Assembly: GCA_030065655.1 (NCBI GenBank)
Contig: JASJDT010000007.1
Span: 1-35,151, forward strand
DNA length: 35,151 nucleotides
DNA from: Desulfocapsaceae bacterium
Lineage (GTDB): Bacteria > Desulfobacterota > Desulfobulbia > Desulfobulbales > Desulfocapsaceae
Direction: 5' to 3'
Shown here piece after piece: positions 32,470 through 35,151 of this stretch; positions within the stretch are counted from its first letter, which is position 1, and every line of letters starts with the position of its first letter. Under the pieces are notes generated by a model. The model was not told the origin of the DNA. It did no database searches and was given only the letters and a program-made list of their open reading frames with translations. The translations under genes were made by a program, and so were the position numbers.

Positions 32470-33816
32470 ATGGCTAATCAGGCAGAATGGAACAAGTCAA
32501 GCTGGAAAAATTTCACCGCCCTGCAGCAACCCAACTGGCCAAACGATGAGGAAGTAAAAAAGGTACTTGATAACCTCGCCACCTTGCCACCCCTGGTATT
32601 TGCCGGTGAGATCAGATCACTCAAGGAACTTCTCGCCAAGGCTGTAACCGGCGATGCCTTTCTCCTGCAGGGAGGTGACTGCTCGGAAAACTTCTCTCAA
32701 GTCACCGCCCCGAAGATTCGGGAAACATTGAAGGTTCTTCTGCAGATGGCTATTGTACTTACCTATGCCGGTGGTAAACCAGTTATCAAGGTCGGCCGTA
32801 TTGCTGGACAGTTTGCCAAACCACGCTCTGCGGACACTGAAACCATCGACGGTAAGACCTATCCCTCCTACCGGGGCGATATGGTTAACCAGGCGGAATT
32901 CACCGAGGAGGCCCGTGTTCCCAATCCCAAATTTATGCTCAAGGGCTATAATATGGCCGCTTCGACCCTTAATCTGCTACGTGCCTTCACTCGTGGCGGC
33001 TACGCCGCACTGCACCGGGTCCAGGCCTGGAACCAGGAATTTGTAGTGCAGTCTCCAATGGGCAGATCGTACAATCGGCTCGCCAAACAGATTGATCATG
33101 CCATCCGTTTCATGAATACCATCGGCATACCCACCGATATTCCGCAGGTCAACCAGACTCAGCTGTTCACCTCCCATGAAGCGCTGCTGCTCGGCTATGA
33201 AGAGGCCCTGACCCGCAATGACTCTACCACTGGTGATTGGTATGACTGTTCTGCCCATATGCTCTGGATAGGGGAGCGGACCAGACAGGTTGACGGCGCC
33301 CACGTGGAGTTTCTCAAAGGCGTCCACAATCCTATCGGTGTCAAGATCGGGCCGACCTACGATCTTGAGGAAATTAAACGTCTTATTGACGCTCTCAACC
33401 CTGAAAACGAGCCCGGAAGATTGACCCTGATTACCCGTCTCGGCCTGAAAAACGTGGAGAAGGTGCTGCCACCTCTGCTACGGGAAGCCAAGAGGGAAGG
33501 CTATAATATTGTCTGGAGCTGTGATCCAATGCACGCTAACACCTATACCACTGAATCCGGGACAAAAACCAGAAATTTCAATGACATATTTGCTGAGATC
33601 ACTTGCTTTTTTGAAGCCCACTGGTCGGAGGGCACAACGCCAGGTGGGGTGCATCTTGAAATGACCGGTGAAAATGTTACCGAATGCACCGGCGGAGCCC
33701 GTAATATTATAGATGAAGAATTGGCAAATAACTATCTCACCACCTGCGATCCCCGCCTCAACGCTGAACAGAGCCTGGAAGTGGCCTTTCAAATCGCCGA
33801 GATGATCAGAAGCTGA
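32470..33816 (+). CDS. Class II (plant/actinobacterial-type) DAHP synthase
   Basis: 3-Deoxy-7-phosphoheptulonate synthase condenses phosphoenolpyruvate and erythrose 4-phosphate at the first step of aromatic amino-acid synthesis. The 448-residue length and motifs are those of class II enzymes: FLLQGGDCSENF, VGRIAGQFAKPRS, SYRGDMVN, HMLWIGERTRQ, GVHNPIGVKIGP, SCDPMHANT and GGVHLEMTGENVTECTGG, which carry the substrate- and metal-binding residues. GAGGAAC precedes the ATG. It appears to stand alone. No aromatic-pathway genes are adjacent, so the symbol (aroF, aroG or aroH) is left open. Confidence 0.95.
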   Translation: MANQAEWNKSSWKNFTALQQPNWPNDEEVKKVLDNLATLPPLVFAGEIRSLKELLAKAVTGDAFLLQGGDCSENFSQVTAPKIRETLKVLLQMAIVLTYAGGKPVIKVGRIAGQFAKPRSADTETIDGKTYPSYRGDMVNQAEFTEEARVPNPKFMLKGYNMAASTLNLLRAFTRGGYAALHRVQAWNQEFVVQSPMGRSYNRLAKQIDHAIRFMNTIGIPTDIPQVNQTQLFTSHEALLLGYEEALTRNDSTTGDWYDCSAHMLWIGERTRQVDGAHVEFLKGVHNPIGVKIGPTYDLEEIKRLIDALNPENEPGRLTLITRLGLKNVEKVLPPLLREAKREGYNIVWSCDPMHANTYTTESGTKTRNFNDIFAEITCFFEAHWSEGTTPGGVHLEMTGENVTECTGGARNIIDEELANNYLTTCDPRLNAEQSLEVAFQIAEMIRS

Positions 33817-33879
33817 AAATTTTGCTTCATCGTGAGGAAGCTGTTCTGCCATTGATTGTTTCCTTAGTCCACCTAGTCA

Positions 33880-33904
33880 GGATTTCTCATGAAGTGAGAA
33901 ATCC
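33880..33904. other. Intergenic hairpin downstream of the DAHP synthase gene
   Basis: GGATTTCTC (33880-33888) and GAGAAATCC (33896-33904) form a perfect 9-bp stem around a 7-base loop; an extra A-T pair can extend it inward. It lies 64 bp after the DAHP synthase stop. No T-run follows on the plus strand, so it is not a standard intrinsic terminator, although it could protect the 3' end of the transcript. Confidence 0.5.
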
Positions 33905-33962
33905 AGGCTACTGTTCCATCTCCAATTCGTCCCACCTTAAAATTACATTTCGGTAATCTTGC

Positions 33963-33990
33963 TTGACGACCGGTTGATCGGTCATACATT
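33963..33990 (+). promoter_or_regulatory. Possible promoter with embedded inverted repeat upstream of the serine protease
   Basis: TTGACG (33963-33968) and TACATT (33985-33990) are spaced by 16 bases, matching -35 and -10 at five and four of six positions. The spacer contains GACCG-N6-CGGTC (33968-33983), an operator-like inverted repeat. The gene starts 69 bases downstream. The evidence is sequence match only. Confidence 0.35.
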
Positions 33991-34058
33991 TACCTCCAGG
34001 AAAAAAGCAGAAATTCAGCTAATTACCACAAAAATCCACTTCTTTAAGGTGACTATTC

Positions 34059-35151
34059 ATGGAAAAAACAATACATATCAATCACCAGGCAGTTGGTCTG
34101 TTGGCTGCCCTGCTGGTTCTCGTTACGCTGATGCTACCGGGCTTGGTAAAGGCGGCCGAAGAAGAAACGGCAATATTACGCCAAACCTCGAAGGCATTTT
34201 CTTCGGTGGTGAAGCAGGCCACACCAGCTGTCGTCCACGTGCAAGTGGAAAAAACCGTGAGATCATCACAGTCTGGTCCGCAATTTAACAACCCCTTTTT
34301 TGAACGTTTTTTTGGACCTGACTTTCAACGCCAGTTTCCTCAGCAACCCAGACGCCAGAAGCAACGCGGTCAGGGTTCCGGATTCATCATCAGCGAGGAT
34401 GGCTATATTCTTACCAATAACCACGTAGTCGCCGATGCTGATACCATCACCGTAACCATGTCTGACAACAAGAAAATCGATGCCAAACTCATCGGCAGTG
34501 ATCCACAGTCCGATGTGGCCCTCATTAAGATTGAAAACGGTATGGATATGCCTGTTCTTCCTTTGGGCGACTCAGATGCCCTAGAGGTTGGTGAGTGGGT
34601 AATTGCCATTGGCAACCCTTTTGGCCTGGAGCAGACGGTAACCGTTGGTGTGGTCAGTGCTAAAGGAAGAAGCAGGGTCGGTATCAACGAATATGAGAAT
34701 TTCATCCAAACAGATGCTGCAATCAATCCTGGCAACTCAGGCGGTCCAATGCTGAATATCGACGGCGAAGTCGTCGGCATAAACTCCGCCCTTTTTTCCC
34801 GTACCGGTGGTTACATGGGTATCGGTTTTGCCATCCCCATCAACATGGTTAAAGCTATCAACGACCAACTACAAAAGCACGGTAAGGTCACGAGAGGATG
34901 GCTTGGTGTGGCTATTCAGGATATCAGCGAGGAACTTGCTGAATCCTTCAACCTCGATGAAGCTCGAGGCATCCTGGTCAGCGAAGTACAAAAAGACTCA
35001 CCGGCAGAGAAATCAGGTGTTGAGCAGGGTGATGTGATCGTTGAACTAGATGGCACCGAGTTGGCCAACGTCAATGATCTGCGTAACAGAATCGCCCTTA
35101 TCATTCCGGGCACAGAAGCCAAGCTCACCGTTATTCGCAACGGAAAAGAAA
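34059..35151 (+). CDS. degP: Do-family (DegP/HtrA-like) periplasmic serine protease, 3' end cut by the window
   Basis: The first 364 residues are present. A signal peptide (about 1-32, hydrophobic 12-30, cleavage after VKA) directs export. The trypsin-like domain has the catalytic triad H122 (NNHVV), D152 (SDVALI) and S227 (GNSGGP), and a PDZ domain begins near 275 (RGWLGVAIQDIS...GILVSEV) and runs to the edge. Do-family proteases degrade or refold damaged envelope proteins and normally have two PDZ domains; the second would lie beyond the window. The ATG is at 34059 with AAGGTGA upstream, and the frame is open to the last base. Confidence 0.95.
   Translation, partial: MEKTIHINHQAVGLLAALLVLVTLMLPGLVKAAEEETAILRQTSKAFSSVVKQATPAVVHVQVEKTVRSSQSGPQFNNPFFERFFGPDFQRQFPQQPRRQKQRGQGSGFIISEDGYILTNNHVVADADTITVTMSDNKKIDAKLIGSDPQSDVALIKIENGMDMPVLPLGDSDALEVGEWVIAIGNPFGLEQTVTVGVVSAKGRSRVGINEYENFIQTDAAINPGNSGGPMLNIDGEVVGINSALFSRTGGYMGIGFAIPINMVKAINDQLQKHGKVTRGWLGVAIQDISEELAESFNLDEARGILVSEVQKDSPAEKSGVEQGDVIVELDGTELANVNDLRNRIALIIPGTEAKLTVIRNGKE

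Overview
The window looks like chromosomal DNA from a Gram-negative anaerobe of the Desulfobacterota, most like a Desulfobulbales-type sulfate reducer that runs the Wood-Ljungdahl (acetyl-CoA) pathway. The evidence is an rnf operon headed by a multiheme cytochrome c, a MetF/MetV/MvhD/HdrA/HdrCB gene set, and a dense population of multi-domain sensor kinases and response regulators. I saw no dsr, apr or sat genes, so sulfate reduction is inferred. No tRNA, rRNA, CRISPR array, insertion sequence or phage gene was seen.

Layout. Bases 1-224 form a perfect inverted repeat (99-bp arms, 26-base loop) that folds rnfG back on itself. This is most likely a fold-back assembly or amplification chimera, so the true sequence to the left (rest of rnfG, rnfE/A/B) is missing. 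From 17.46 kb down to the left edge every gene is on the minus strand. In transcription order these are a TusA-like protein, a selenocysteine-containing HdrC-HdrB fusion, a divergent MetF paralogue, a double-headed HdrA, MvhD, MetV, MetF, a single-domain response regulator, an ACT-repeat protein, two histidine kinases, a small membrane protein, a helix-turn-helix protein, a zinc-ribbon protein, an octaheme cytochrome c, RnfC, RnfD and RnfG. From 17.83 kb rightwards come a divergent sigma-54 activator, a kinase with an NMT1-like ligand domain, a four-gene plus-strand signalling cluster (REC + degenerate HD-GYP, REC-PAS-kinase, REC-HDOD, REC + degenerate HD-GYP), a PocR-domain kinase, a renalase-like flavoprotein, a CBS-pair protein, an orphan degenerate HsdR-N-like protein, a class II DAHP synthase and the start of a Do-family serine protease.

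How the genes fit together. MetF-MetV with HdrA, HdrCB and MvhD would form a soluble flavin-based electron-bifurcating (or confurcating) methylene-tetrahydrofolate reductase. Rnf plus the cytochrome would exchange electrons between ferredoxin, NAD and a periplasmic cytochrome pool across the membrane. A good sigma-54 (-24/-12) promoter lies just upstream of the TusA-like/Hdr operon, and a sigma-54 activator with a cysteine-rich PAS sensor is transcribed divergently beside it, so redox-sensed control of this energy module is likely.

The most interesting item is the in-frame TGA at 16418-16420. It sits at the position where related proteins such as DsrK have the Cys of an E-C-G-H motif, the reading frame continues with a complete CCG domain, and a hairpin fitting the bacterial SECIS rule follows. 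I read it as selenocysteine. An ordinary gene caller would split this gene in two.
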